14,919 nt of DNA, from NCBI GenBank assembly GCA_030536565.1, contig JAUNPT010000042.1:1-14919 (forward strand). Direction: 5' to 3'. The notes under the pieces were generated by a model, which was given only the letters and a program-made list of their open reading frames with translations, made no database searches and was not told where the DNA came from. The stretch comes from Eubacteriales bacterium (GTDB taxonomy: Bacteria; Bacillota; Clostridia; Lachnospirales; Lachnospiraceae). The translations under genes were made by a program, and so were the position numbers. How positions within the stretch are numbered: position 1 is the stretch's first letter; each line of letters begins with the position of its first letter. This document shows, in pieces, positions 6,790-14,050 of this stretch.

Positions 6790-6818
6790 TAGACTTTAAG
6801 CTTGAATAATGCTATAAT
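6790..6818 (+). promoter_or_regulatory. Promoter of gdpP-rplI-dnaB
   Basis: The perfect -10 TATAAT (6813-6818) is preceded by TGC, giving an extended -10, and the -35-like TAGACT (6790-6795) lies at 17-base spacing. The expected start near 6825 leaves about 40 bases before the ATG at 6864. The weak -35 is compensated by the extended -10. Confidence 0.75.
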
Positions 6819-6863
6819 ATAAGCACTTGATTTTAAATGTATTGTCATTCGAGAGAAGGTATT

Positions 6864-8921
6864 ATGAAGAAGCATGGTAATGTAAGAACATATAAGCTGA
6901 CAGGAGTGCTGAAGTCATTCTTTATGTGGCCTGTGTTCATAGGAGTATTATTAATAATTATAAATATCTCAATTTTTGTTGTTAATTCATCAGCAGGGGC
7001 AGTTTTATTGGCCTTTACACTGGCTTATATTTTTGCTGCTGCACTGATGTTTTTTTATCTGCGTCCAAGAATTATGCATGAGATGATACAATTCTCATCA
7101 AATTATTCACAGGTGCAGAGGCAGCTGCTTTATGAGTTAAGTGTTCCTTATGCTTTACTTGATACTAATGGGAATGTAATGTGGATGAATAAGTCAATGC
7201 TGGAGAAAACAGATAAGCGTAAGGACTTTAAAAATAACATTTCAACAATATTCCCAGAGATTACCTCTAATATATTTCCTGGAGGTGATGAGCCTAAGGA
7301 GGTAAGGATATCTTATGGCAAACGTGACTATTGTGTGGAAATGAAAAGGATAATGGCAGAGGATCTGCTTTGTGAGGTTACTATTGTTGAACAAGATAAT
7401 GCAGACTCCTTTATTGCTATGTACATGTTTGATGAAACAGATATAAATATGTATATCCAGAAAATTAAGGATGAGAGATTTGTTGTAGGATTAATTTATA
7501 TTGATAATTATGAAGAAGCATTAGAGAGTATTGATGATGTAAGGAGGTCATTGTTTATTGGCCTTATTGATAAGAGAGTTAATAAATATTTTGCCGGAGG
7601 AGCAGCGATTGTAAGAAAGCTGGAGAAGGATAAGTATCTTGTTGTTTTCAGGCATAAGTATCTTGAAAAGCTTATCACAGATAAATTCTCGCTTCTTGAA
7701 GATATTAAGAGTGTAAAAATAGGTAATGAAATGACAATTACTCTTAGTATGGGAATAGGTACTGGCGGAAATGATTATGCTAAAAATTATGATATTGCCA
7801 AGGCGTCTATGGACCTTGCTTTGGGACGAGGCGGAGATCAGGCAGTTATTAAAGACGGTGAAAAAATACATTATTATGGCGGTAAGAGCCAGCAGATGGA
7901 GAAGGATACACGTGTTAAGGTAAGAGTTAAGGCACATGCGCTAAGACAAATCCTTGCCAATACAGATAATGTGCTTATTATGGGGCATAAGCTTGCTGAT
8001 ATTGATTCATTTGGTTCTGCTGTTGGAATATATATTATTGCTAAAAAGCTCGGCAAAAATGCCCATATTGTAATTGGTGATATAACAAGCAGTGTTAAGC
8101 CATTTCTTAACAGATTTATTGGAACGGAAGAATATCCGGAGGACATGTTTGTAAATAAAAATAATGCGTCAGATTATATTGCGGGAGCTGCTGCGGTTAT
8201 AGTTGTAGATGTAAACAGGCCACAGCTTACAGAATGCCCGGAGCTTCTTGAAAGATGTAAAACAATAGTTGTATTTGACCATCACAGGCGTTCTAATGAA
8301 CCAATCAATGGTGCTGTATTGTCATATGTTGACCCATATGCATCTTCAGCTTCTGAGATGGTAGCAGAGATGATTCAGTATGTTGATGATGGAATCAAGT
8401 TAAGAGCATTTGAGGCTGATGCCCTGTATGCAGGCATTAATATTGACACAGATGGGTTTAACAGCAAATCAGGGCCTCGTACATTTGAGGCGGCAGCGTT
8501 CCTTAGAAGACATGGTGCAGATGTCACAAGGGTTAGAAAGATGCTTCGTAATGATATGGATCAGTATAAGGCTATAGCTGAAGCGGTCAGTAAGGCTGAA
8601 GTATATAGGAATGCTTATGCAATTACGGTGTTTAACGGTAAGGGACTTGAAAGTCCTACAATTGGTGGAGCAAAGGCAGCAAACCAGCTTCTGGATATAT
8701 CAGGAATTAAGGCGTCATTTGTTATTACAGATTACAATGGTAAGATATATATTAGCGCAAGGTCTATTGATGAGGTAAATGTGCAGCTTGTTATGGAGAA
8801 GCTTGGAGGCGGCGGACATATGAGTATTGCGGGAGCGCAGCTGGGTGACTGTACATCAGAACAGGCAGTACAGACTATTAAAGTAACACTGGATGATATG
8901 ATGAAAGAAGGAGAGATATAA
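6864..8921 (+). CDS. gdpP: Cyclic-di-AMP phosphodiesterase GdpP (DHH family)
   Basis: The 685-residue membrane protein hydrolyses c-di-AMP to pApA. In order: two membrane helices (about 19-40 and 44-67), a PAS domain (about 85-170), a degenerate GGDEF domain (about 180-320, with LEKDKYLVVF where the signature would be) and DHH/DHHA1 catalytic domains. Metal-binding residues are visible as His375, Asp379 and Asp381 in GHKLADIDS, DHH at 472-474, and Asp528 in NIDTDG; the substrate-binding GGGGH is at 648-652. The start at 6864 follows GAGAGAAGG at about 5 bases and begins MKK; an ATG at 6837 would add nine residues without a ribosome site. It is the first gene of gdpP-rplI-dnaB, an order common in Firmicutes. 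The gene ends 2 bases before rplI. Confidence 0.97.
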   Translation: MKKHGNVRTYKLTGVLKSFFMWPVFIGVLLIIINISIFVVNSSAGAVLLAFTLAYIFAAALMFFYLRPRIMHEMIQFSSNYSQVQRQLLYELSVPYALLDTNGNVMWMNKSMLEKTDKRKDFKNNISTIFPEITSNIFPGGDEPKEVRISYGKRDYCVEMKRIMAEDLLCEVTIVEQDNADSFIAMYMFDETDINMYIQKIKDERFVVGLIYIDNYEEALESIDDVRRSLFIGLIDKRVNKYFAGGAAIVRKLEKDKYLVVFRHKYLEKLITDKFSLLEDIKSVKIGNEMTITLSMGIGTGGNDYAKNYDIAKASMDLALGRGGDQAVIKDGEKIHYYGGKSQQMEKDTRVKVRVKAHALRQILANTDNVLIMGHKLADIDSFGSAVGIYIIAKKLGKNAHIVIGDITSSVKPFLNRFIGTEEYPEDMFVNKNNASDYIAGAAAVIVVDVNRPQLTECPELLERCKTIVVFDHHRRSNEPINGAVLSYVDPYASSASEMVAEMIQYVDDGIKLRAFEADALYAGINIDTDGFNSKSGPRTFEAAAFLRRHGADVTRVRKMLRNDMDQYKAIAEAVSKAEVYRNAYAITVFNGKGLESPTIGGAKAANQLLDISGIKASFVITDYNGKIYISARSIDEVNVQLVMEKLGGGGHMSIAGAQLGDCTSEQAVQTIKVTLDDMMKEGEI

Positions 8922-8923
8922 TA

Positions 8924-9370
8924 ATGGAAGTGATTTTATTAGAAGATGTTAAGTCGTTAGGAAAAAAAGGGCAGATTGTTAATATTAATGACGGATATGC
9001 ACGTAATTATGTGCTGCCTAAGAAATTAGGCCTGGAGGCTAATACAAAAAATCTTAATGATTTGAAGCTTCAGAAAAAGAGGGCAGAAAAGGAAGCTGCA
9101 CAGGAACTTGCAGCAGCAAAGGAGCTTGCAGTAAAAATAGAAGAAAAGGCTGTCAGTCTTACTATGAAAACTGGTGAGGGTGGAAGAACATTTGGTACAA
9201 TATCAACTAAAGAAATTGCTGTGGCAGCAAAAAGCCAGCTGGGATTTGAAATTGACAAGAAAAAAATGAAGCTTGATGAGCCAATAAAGACACTGGGTAC
9301 ACATATTGTTACAGTAAAGCTTCATAAAGATGTTGCAGCAAAGCTTACTGTAAAGGTAACAGAAGCTTAA
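8924..9370 (+). CDS. rplI: 50S ribosomal protein L9
   Basis: The 148-residue protein begins with the L9 N-domain, MEVILLEDVKSLGKKGQIV and DGYARNYVLPKKLGLEA, continues as a long charged helix rich in K, E and A (about 45-80), and ends in the C-domain with GRTFGTISTKEIA and THIVTVKLHKDVAAKLTVKV. L9 binds 23S rRNA at the base of the L1 stalk and helps keep reading frame. Its length is normal. AGAAGGAGAG lies within the end of gdpP, and only 2 bases separate the genes, so coupling with gdpP translation is likely. Confidence 0.97.
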   Translation: MEVILLEDVKSLGKKGQIVNINDGYARNYVLPKKLGLEANTKNLNDLKLQKKRAEKEAAQELAAAKELAVKIEEKAVSLTMKTGEGGRTFGTISTKEIAVAAKSQLGFEIDKKKMKLDEPIKTLGTHIVTVKLHKDVAAKLTVKVTEA

Positions 9371-9408
9371 AGAAACATTTACTGACAGACGGAGAGAATT
9401 GATTAAAT

Positions 9409-10764
9409 ATGGATGATGCAGTAATTACGAGAATAATGCCCAACAGTCTGGAGGCAGAGCAGTCTGTTGTTGGTTCTATGCTTATGGACAGACAGGCTAT
9501 TATTACAGCGGGTGAAATGCTTATGCAGGAGGATTTCTATTATAAGCAGTATGGAATTATGTTTGCCACTATGGTTGATATGAATAATGAGGGCCGGCCT
9601 GTTGATATAGTAACTCTTCAGGCGGCATTAAAGGAAAAAGATGTTCCGCCAGAGGTATATAGTATTGAATTTATTCGGGAGCTTTTATCTTCAGTGCCGA
9701 CATCTGCAAATATACGCCAGTATGCATCAATTGTTAAGGACAAGGCGGTTCTGCGTAATATTATTCGTGTCAATGATAAGATTGCCAACGATTGTTATGC
9801 TGGTAAGGAAAAGACAGAGGATATCCTGGCTGACACAGAAAAACAGATATTTGAGCTCGTTAAAAATAAAGGTAACCATGAATATAATCCTATTGATAAG
9901 GTGGTTTTGGAGGCACTGGATAAGATTTCAAGTGCGGCAAAGAACAGAGGAGCAGTAACAGGCGTTCCAACGGGGTTTAAAGATTTGGATACATATCTGT
10001 CAGGTCTTCAGCCTTCAGATTTTATTCTGGTTGCGGCCAGACCGTCTATGGGTAAGACTGCATTTGTGCTTAATGTGGCTGAAAATGTTGCAATTAAGCA
10101 GGGTATTACAACTGCTGTATTCAGTTTGGAAATGTCAGATGTACAGCTTGTAAATCGTATGCTTTCACTTGAGTCTTCAGTTGATGCCGATAAGATTAGA
10201 AAAGGACGTCTTGATTCCAATGACTGGGGCAAGCTTATTGAGGGTGCGGACAGCATTGCATCTTCACAGCTGATTATTGATGATACGCCAGGTATTTCGA
10301 TTGCAGAGCTGCGTTCTAAGTGTAGAAAGTATAAGATGGAGAATAATCTGGGACTGGTAATTATAGATTATCTGCAGCTTATGAGTGGAAGTGGGAAATC
10401 AACAGATTCCAGACAGCAGGAAATATCAGATATATCAAGGTCGCTGAAAGCTCTTGCCAGAGAGCTTGATGTTCCTGTGGTGACGCTTTCGCAGCTGAGC
10501 CGTGCAGTTGAGCAAAGACCTGACCACAGGCCGATGCTTTCTGACCTTAGGGAATCAGGTGCTATTGAGCAGGATGCAGATGTGGTTATGTTCCTTTATA
10601 GAGATGATTATTATAACAAGGATACAGAAATTAAGGGGATTGCAGAGATAATAATAGCAAAACAGAGAAATGGCCCGATTGGAACAGTTAAGATGGCGTG
10701 GATTCCAGAGCAGACAAGATTTGCTGATTTGCTTAAGAACAGCCATGACAATGGAGGGTATTAG
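9409..10764 (+). CDS. dnaB: Replicative DNA helicase DnaB
   Basis: The 451-residue hexameric helicase unwinds DNA at the replication fork. The N-terminal domain starts around IMPNSLEAEQSVVGSMLMD (residues 9-27), the linker follows at about 125-180, and the RecA-like motor has Walker A ARPSMGKT at 210-217, the FSLEMSD segment, Walker B LVIIDYLQLM with Asp320, and the RDLRESGAIEQDADV-type arginine-finger region (here SDLRESGAIEQDAD). The length is typical and no intein is present. The ATG at 9409 matches the usual N-terminus; its ribosome site GGAGAG is 12 bases upstream, longer than ideal. It is last in the gdpP operon and is followed by a terminator. Confidence 0.97.
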   Translation: MDDAVITRIMPNSLEAEQSVVGSMLMDRQAIITAGEMLMQEDFYYKQYGIMFATMVDMNNEGRPVDIVTLQAALKEKDVPPEVYSIEFIRELLSSVPTSANIRQYASIVKDKAVLRNIIRVNDKIANDCYAGKEKTEDILADTEKQIFELVKNKGNHEYNPIDKVVLEALDKISSAAKNRGAVTGVPTGFKDLDTYLSGLQPSDFILVAARPSMGKTAFVLNVAENVAIKQGITTAVFSLEMSDVQLVNRMLSLESSVDADKIRKGRLDSNDWGKLIEGADSIASSQLIIDDTPGISIAELRSKCRKYKMENNLGLVIIDYLQLMSGSGKSTDSRQQEISDISRSLKALARELDVPVVTLSQLSRAVEQRPDHRPMLSDLRESGAIEQDADVVMFLYRDDYYNKDTEIKGIAEIIIAKQRNGPIGTVKMAWIPEQTRFADLLKNSHDNGGY

Positions 10765-10776
10765 TTATAACATATA

Positions 10777-10806
10777 AAAAAGCAGGTCGATTTGACCTGC
10801 TTTTTA
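10777..10806. terminator. Bidirectional terminator between dnaB and the ferredoxin gene
   Basis: AAAAAGCAGGTC (10777-10788) and GACCTGCTTTTT (10794-10805) form a perfect 12-bp stem with a 5-base loop. T runs follow on both strands, so the element can end dnaB transcription rightward and ferredoxin transcription leftward. Confidence 0.9.
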
Positions 10807-10833
10807 TGTGCATTAAAATGCTTAAGTAACTGA

Positions 10834-11004
10834 CTACTGTGGGTTAGGAGCGCCAACTGGACATACACCAGCACAAGCACCACAATCAACACATACATCA
10901 GCATTGATTTCCATATGTGAAGCACCTTCACTGATAGCTTCTACTGGACAGCCAGCAGCACAAGCACCACAATTGATACAATCATCATTAATTACATATG
11001 CCAT
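10834..11004 (-). CDS. Short 2[4Fe-4S] ferredoxin
   Basis: The minus strand encodes 56 residues beginning MAYVINDDC. Two CxxCxxCxxxCP motifs are seen, Cys9-12-15-19 and Cys38-41-44-48, enough for two [4Fe-4S] clusters. The clostridial-type ferredoxin fold is complete at this length, and the protein would carry low-potential electrons in the cytoplasm. Start choice is clear: AGAAGGAGG lies about 8 bases before the ATG, behind a consensus-like minus-strand promoter. The gene is monocistronic, ending at the bidirectional terminator shared with dnaB, and is divergent from the DUF1858 redox protein. Its redox partners are not shown by the sequence. Confidence 0.96.
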   Translation of the reverse strand: MAYVINDDCINCGACAAGCPVEAISEGASHMEINADVCVDCGACAGVCPVGAPNPQ

Positions 11005-11038
11005 GATAATAATCCTCCTTCTAAAAGTTGTTTAGGTT

Positions 11039-11067
11039 ATTATACGATAAAGCTGTCCGAAATTCAA
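11039..11067 (-). promoter_or_regulatory. Ferredoxin promoter
   Basis: On the minus strand TTGAAT (11067-11062) and the perfect -10 TATAAT (11044-11039) are separated by 17 bases. The expected start of transcription is near 11032, about 28 bases before the ATG at 11004. Confidence 0.8.
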
Positions 11068-11094
11068 CTGATTTGAAGTGATTATTATGTGTCC

Positions 11095-11123
11095 TTGACA
11101 TTTTATCTGTGTAATATTATATT
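11095..11123 (+). promoter_or_regulatory. Promoter of the DUF1858 gene
   Basis: A perfect -35 TTGACA (11095-11100) is followed after 17 bases by -10 TATATT (11118-11123). Transcription should start near 11130, about 38 bases before the ATG at 11168. Only 27 bases separate this -35 from that of the divergent ferredoxin promoter. Confidence 0.82.
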
Positions 11124-11167
11124 TACCTAGTAGTTGTTTATGAAAGAAGAATAAGGAGGATTATAAT

Positions 11168-11374
11168 ATGGCTAGAATTACCAAGGATACTACAATTGGT
11201 GAAGCAATACAGATGGATGCAGGTGTTATTCCAATTCTTATGGGTTCAGGAATGCATTGTGTTGGTTGTCCGTCATCAGCTGGCGAGACGCTTGAAGAAG
11301 CTGCGATGGTGCATGGGATTGATTGTGATATGTTAGTTGAGGAAATTCAGAATTATATGCAGTCAATCGGCTAA
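11168..11374 (+). CDS. DUF1858 domain protein (hybrid-cluster-protein-associated redox disulfide type)
   Basis: The 68-residue protein consists of one DUF1858 domain: ITKDTTIGEAIQMDAGVIPILMGSGMHCVGC with the CVGC motif at residues 31-34, then a helical half with a third cysteine at 53. The family is often found beside hybrid-cluster proteins, and the CxxC is thought to act as a redox disulfide or metal ligand. No hybrid-cluster gene lies in this window. AAGGAGG 7 bases before the ATG and a consensus-like promoter suggest strong expression. It is a single-gene transcript ending at a very strong hairpin. A role in redox or nitrosative stress is inferred from family associations only. Confidence 0.92.
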   Translation: MARITKDTTIGEAIQMDAGVIPILMGSGMHCVGCPSSAGETLEEAAMVHGIDCDMLVEEIQNYMQSIG

Positions 11375-11398
11375 TATTTTGTAGATATGTATAATTTT

Positions 11399-11449
11399 AA
11401 AAAGGCTTTATGCCAGAAAGGATTTTCCTTACTGGCATAAAGCCTTTTT
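11399..11449. terminator. Bidirectional terminator between the DUF1858 gene and mecA
   Basis: An 18-bp perfect stem pairs 11399-11416 with 11432-11449, and the loop holds a further short stem (AAGGA with TCCTT). T runs follow on both strands. It ends the DUF1858 transcript rightward and mecA leftward. Confidence 0.92.
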
Positions 11450-11452
11450 AGA

Positions 11453-11470
11453 GTGCGCTTTGCGGCGCAC
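11453..11470. repeat. Small GC-rich hairpin beside the terminator
   Basis: GTGCGC (11453-11458) and GCGCAC (11465-11470) form a perfect 6-bp stem with a 6-base loop, between the mecA stop and the shared terminator. In the minus-strand transcript it would fold just before the terminator and may protect the mecA mRNA end or help pausing. It is notable as a GC-rich patch in AT-rich surroundings. Confidence 0.5.
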
Positions 11471-11498
11471 ATATCTTTATGGGAAACAAGATTTATCC

Positions 11499-12365
11499 CT
11501 ATATACGTGCCAGAACCTGAATGGCATGTTTTTCTATAATGCACTCTGAATGTTCTTTAAAATAATTTAATGAATTTGTGTTTGAACTGGTGCGTGAGCC
11601 AAATTCTGAAAGAATATTGCAGGTTTTGTTAAAGTTAACTGCAGGGCAGCTTGTTCGCTTTAAAACAAGATAATATTTGTTTTCCCTTTGATTCTTAAAT
11701 AAAGAATTGTAATCAGAATATACAGGATAAACAGCTTTTGCTGCACTGGAGACAAAATCCAGAGAATCAAAGGAAAATACCCTGATAACTGGCTGTCCCT
11801 GCGGCAGATGTGAAACTGGCTGTTTGGTTTTTTCTGTATTATTACTATCTGTATCGGTTATACTTTGATTAAGGTAATCTTTTACTTTACTGAAAAGATT
11901 GACTAAATCATTAGAATCATATTCACCTGATTGAACAGAATTATTGTCCGGTAAAGGGTTGTCCTTGTTTGTATCGTCATCTAATTCGTCCCGGGCAGTT
12001 GGAGGAGAATAGCTGTCAGATTCAATAACCTCCATATCGTCACTATATGGGTAGTCGTCGTACTCATCATCCATACTGGAAGGAGAGAATTTTGAAAATC
12101 TTGTATCAAGCTCCTCGGGATCGTCTACCTTAGTTACAATAAGAACAATACATTCTGAAGAAATAGGAATTGCTTCTATCATAAGTGGAATGTCGTCTGC
12201 CTCGAAGCCTAATTCGTGTGAAGCCTGCTGCATCATATCACGAAACAGCTCTTTAGCTTTCTCGCTTCCGTAAGCCAGTTCACTGATTTTCAATTGTCTG
12301 GACGCAAGATCTGCTTTATTCAGAGTACAGCGTATTTGGTTTTCACTTAAACGTTCGATTTTCAT
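11499..12365 (-). CDS. mecA: Adaptor protein MecA
   Basis: MecA delivers target proteins to the ClpC-ClpP protease and activates ClpC; in Bacillus subtilis it controls ComK. The 288-residue protein has the family N-domain, opening MKIERLSENQIRCTLNKADL and with LAYGSEKAKELFRDMMQQA and FEADDIPLMIEAIPIS, ending in PEELDTRFSKF (about residue 92). An acidic, low-complexity linker of about 85 residues follows, then the C-domain (about 192-288) with VIRVFSFDSLDFVSSAAKAV and ENKYYLVLKR. The linker makes it longer than the roughly 220-residue B. subtilis protein. GGAAGTGA 6 bases before the ATG and a good promoter support the start. The gene is monocistronic on the minus strand. Competence control should not be assumed in this organism. 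Confidence 0.93.
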   Translation of the reverse strand: MKIERLSENQIRCTLNKADLASRQLKISELAYGSEKAKELFRDMMQQASHELGFEADDIPLMIEAIPISSECIVLIVTKVDDPEELDTRFSKFSPSSMDDEYDDYPYSDDMEVIESDSYSPPTARDELDDDTNKDNPLPDNNSVQSGEYDSNDLVNLFSKVKDYLNQSITDTDSNNTEKTKQPVSHLPQGQPVIRVFSFDSLDFVSSAAKAVYPVYSDYNSLFKNQRENKYYLVLKRTSCPAVNFNKTCNILSEFGSRTSSNTNSLNYFKEHSECIIEKHAIQVLARI

Positions 12366-12399
12366 AATATCACTTCCAATCTATCATATCCTTTAATTT

Positions 12400-12428
12400 A
12401 TAATACCTATTTTTAGTGGATATGTAAA
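12400..12428 (-). promoter_or_regulatory. mecA promoter
   Basis: On the minus strand TTTACA (12428-12423) and TATTAT (12405-12400) are separated by 17 bases, about 35 bases before the mecA ATG. The rest of the 248-base gap to the kinase gene is very AT-rich (12430-12560), with the plus-strand promoter at its right end and nothing else recognised. Confidence 0.7.
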
Positions 12429-12532
12429 GATTATATGGAATACTTAACCTTAAGAAATAATAAACTAATTATAAATATAAAAAAAATATCTACTTTTAAT
12501 AAAAAAACAATATGAATAATTTAAAAAATATA

Positions 12533-12561
12533 TTGCAAATTGAATTAATATAGTATATTAT
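12533..12561 (+). promoter_or_regulatory. Promoter of the kinase gene
   Basis: TTGCAA (12533-12538) and TATTAT (12556-12561) lie 17 bases apart at the edge of an AT-rich stretch. Transcription would start near 12568, leaving about 25 bases to the AAGGAGG ribosome site. Confidence 0.65.
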
Positions 12562-12591
12562 ATATACAAGAGTTGTTCAGTGCAGTAAGAC

Positions 12592-12598
12592 AAGGAGG
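12592..12598 (+). promoter_or_regulatory. Perfect ribosome binding site of the kinase gene, without a standard start codon at normal distance
   Basis: AAGGAGG is an ideal Shine-Dalgarno. In the kinase frame the codons after it are TCA (12605), AAG, AAA, CTG (12614) and TTA. TCA would sit at the ideal 6-base distance, where an ATG is expected, and CTG is at 15 bases. No ATG, GTG or TTG occurs in this frame until GTG at 12671, which lies inside the conserved kinase N-lobe. Confidence 0.85.
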
Positions 12599-12613
12599 TG
12601 TTAATCAAAGAAA

Positions 12614-14050
12614 CTGTTATCTGAAAAGTATGAGGTAATAAAAGAAATCGGCAGGTCAGAACATTCTGCAGTGTTTTTGGTACGTCATAGGCTGTTAGAT
12701 GTTTATCGTGCTGCCAAACTCATTTCTAAATCAAGCGCTGATGCAGTTAAGCTGCTGCAGGAAGCGAATCTAATTAAGAATCTGGAACATCCCGGAATCC
12801 CCATAATATATGATATTGAAGAAGACAATACTAGTATCTGTATAATTGAAAAATATATTGCTGGTAAATCTTTGAGAGAATATATAAATTTTCATAAAAA
12901 TATTGAAATTAACATAATACTTCAGTTTTCAATAGAGCTTTGCAGTATTTTGGAGTATATTCATAACAGTGGAAATTCAGGAATTATACATTTGGATTTA
13001 AAGCCTGACAATATTATTATTGATGAGGAAATGCATTTATGGCTCATTGATTTTGATAATTCTATAGATTGTGGGCATAAAAAGAAAGAATGCGAAGGAA
13101 GCAGATATTTTGCAGCACCAGAACAGTATCACAGGCTGAAGCTGGACAAGCAGTCAGATATCTATGGATTTGGGATGTTACTTTTGTACATGGTTAATAA
13201 TCAGAATGTACAATCTGGTATTGAATCGGTACGTCACAATATTTTATATCCAATAATTAAAAAATGTCTGCATCATTATATTTTTGGACGTTTTGAAAAC
13301 GCAGGTCAGATACGCAGACAGCTGGAATGTATGCAGAAGACATTTTTAAAAGAAAACGCAGAAAGCAGTGAACACTCTGTGGTAATTAAAATAAAAGGCG
13401 CAAGGAATGGAACAGGTGCAACCCATCTGTGTCTTACAATGGCTGGAGCTTTAAGAAAAATGGGAATTACCGTCCTATGTATAGACAGAACTGATAATCA
13501 GAATATGTCTGCTGAGGCAAGCCGGGGGAGACTTACTGAGGCTGGTACATACAGCTGGCAGGATATAAGTATACTTCCTGATTACCACAACAAAGTAATA
13601 TGTCCTAAAAGACCATATCAGGTAATTATAATTGACGACGGAAATTACAGTAAACATAGAAAATCTAAAAATACCTGGACAGCCTACTGCTATAATAACC
13701 AGTACAAGATAATAGATGTTATTGTAACAGATGGAAAATATGGAAGAAAAGAGGATAAAGGCTATATGGAATCGGATATCCCGGCAATGGCAGTATTTGT
13801 AAACCATATGAATGGAATGCAGTTTTATAATTATGCAAGAACACTTAAGCGGCATGTGAAAGTGTATGCAGTTCCATGTATATATGATTGGAAGCATTCA
13901 GGGGAATATTTTGAAAAAATCATTAAAGAATTTATACAGGATAATGCGCCGGAGCTAGAGAAATTTTTAAGGAGAGAATGGCTGGAGGAAATGCAGTTTG
14001 AAATTAAAAGACTGTTTTTTGGAGCCGCTAAAAGGCACTGGAAGAACTGA
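12614..14050 (+). CDS. Ser/Thr protein kinase fused to a MinD/CpaE-like domain
   Basis: Read from CTG 12614, the product has 478 residues. The N-terminal Hanks-type kinase (about 1-235) shows YEVIKEIGRSEHSAVFLV (glycine loop reduced to one Gly), Lys35 in AAK, Glu50, catalytic HLDLKPDN (126-133, Asp128, Lys130, Asn133), metal-binding Asp146 in DFD instead of DFG, and APE at 168-170. Catalytic residues are complete, so activity is plausible. The second domain (about 255-420) has GARNGTGATHL at 262-272, a Walker A' strand VLCIDR and Walker B YQVIIIDD; the P-loop lysine is replaced by Ala269. That pattern resembles CpaE/TadZ-type MinD relatives. No membrane helix is seen. The start is uncertain: the frame has no ATG, GTG or TTG before 12671, and starting there would remove the glycine loop. 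Either CTG is used, the start was lost by mutation, or there is a sequence error. It overlaps the next gene by 53 bases. Confidence 0.78.
   Translation: MLSEKYEVIKEIGRSEHSAVFLVRHRLLDVYRAAKLISKSSADAVKLLQEANLIKNLEHPGIPIIYDIEEDNTSICIIEKYIAGKSLREYINFHKNIEINIILQFSIELCSILEYIHNSGNSGIIHLDLKPDNIIIDEEMHLWLIDFDNSIDCGHKKKECEGSRYFAAPEQYHRLKLDKQSDIYGFGMLLLYMVNNQNVQSGIESVRHNILYPIIKKCLHHYIFGRFENAGQIRRQLECMQKTFLKENAESSEHSVVIKIKGARNGTGATHLCLTMAGALRKMGITVLCIDRTDNQNMSAEASRGRLTEAGTYSWQDISILPDYHNKVICPKRPYQVIIIDDGNYSKHRKSKNTWTAYCYNNQYKIIDVIVTDGKYGRKEDKGYMESDIPAMAVFVNHMNGMQFYNYARTLKRHVKVYAVPCIYDWKHSGEYFEKIIKEFIQDNAPELEKFLRREWLEEMQFEIKRLFFGAAKRHWKN

Noticed and set aside
7548..8146. Two minus-strand open frames inside gdpP
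   Set aside because: They are shadows of the conserved gdpP coding sequence, with no supporting signals.
12598..12624. Nine-codon leader frame starting with GTG 12598 and ending TGA, possibly joined to the kinase by +1 frameshifting
   Set aside because: The GTG overlaps the Shine-Dalgarno itself, so it cannot be served by it, and no known slippery or RF2-type site is present. It remains a remote alternative for the missing kinase start.
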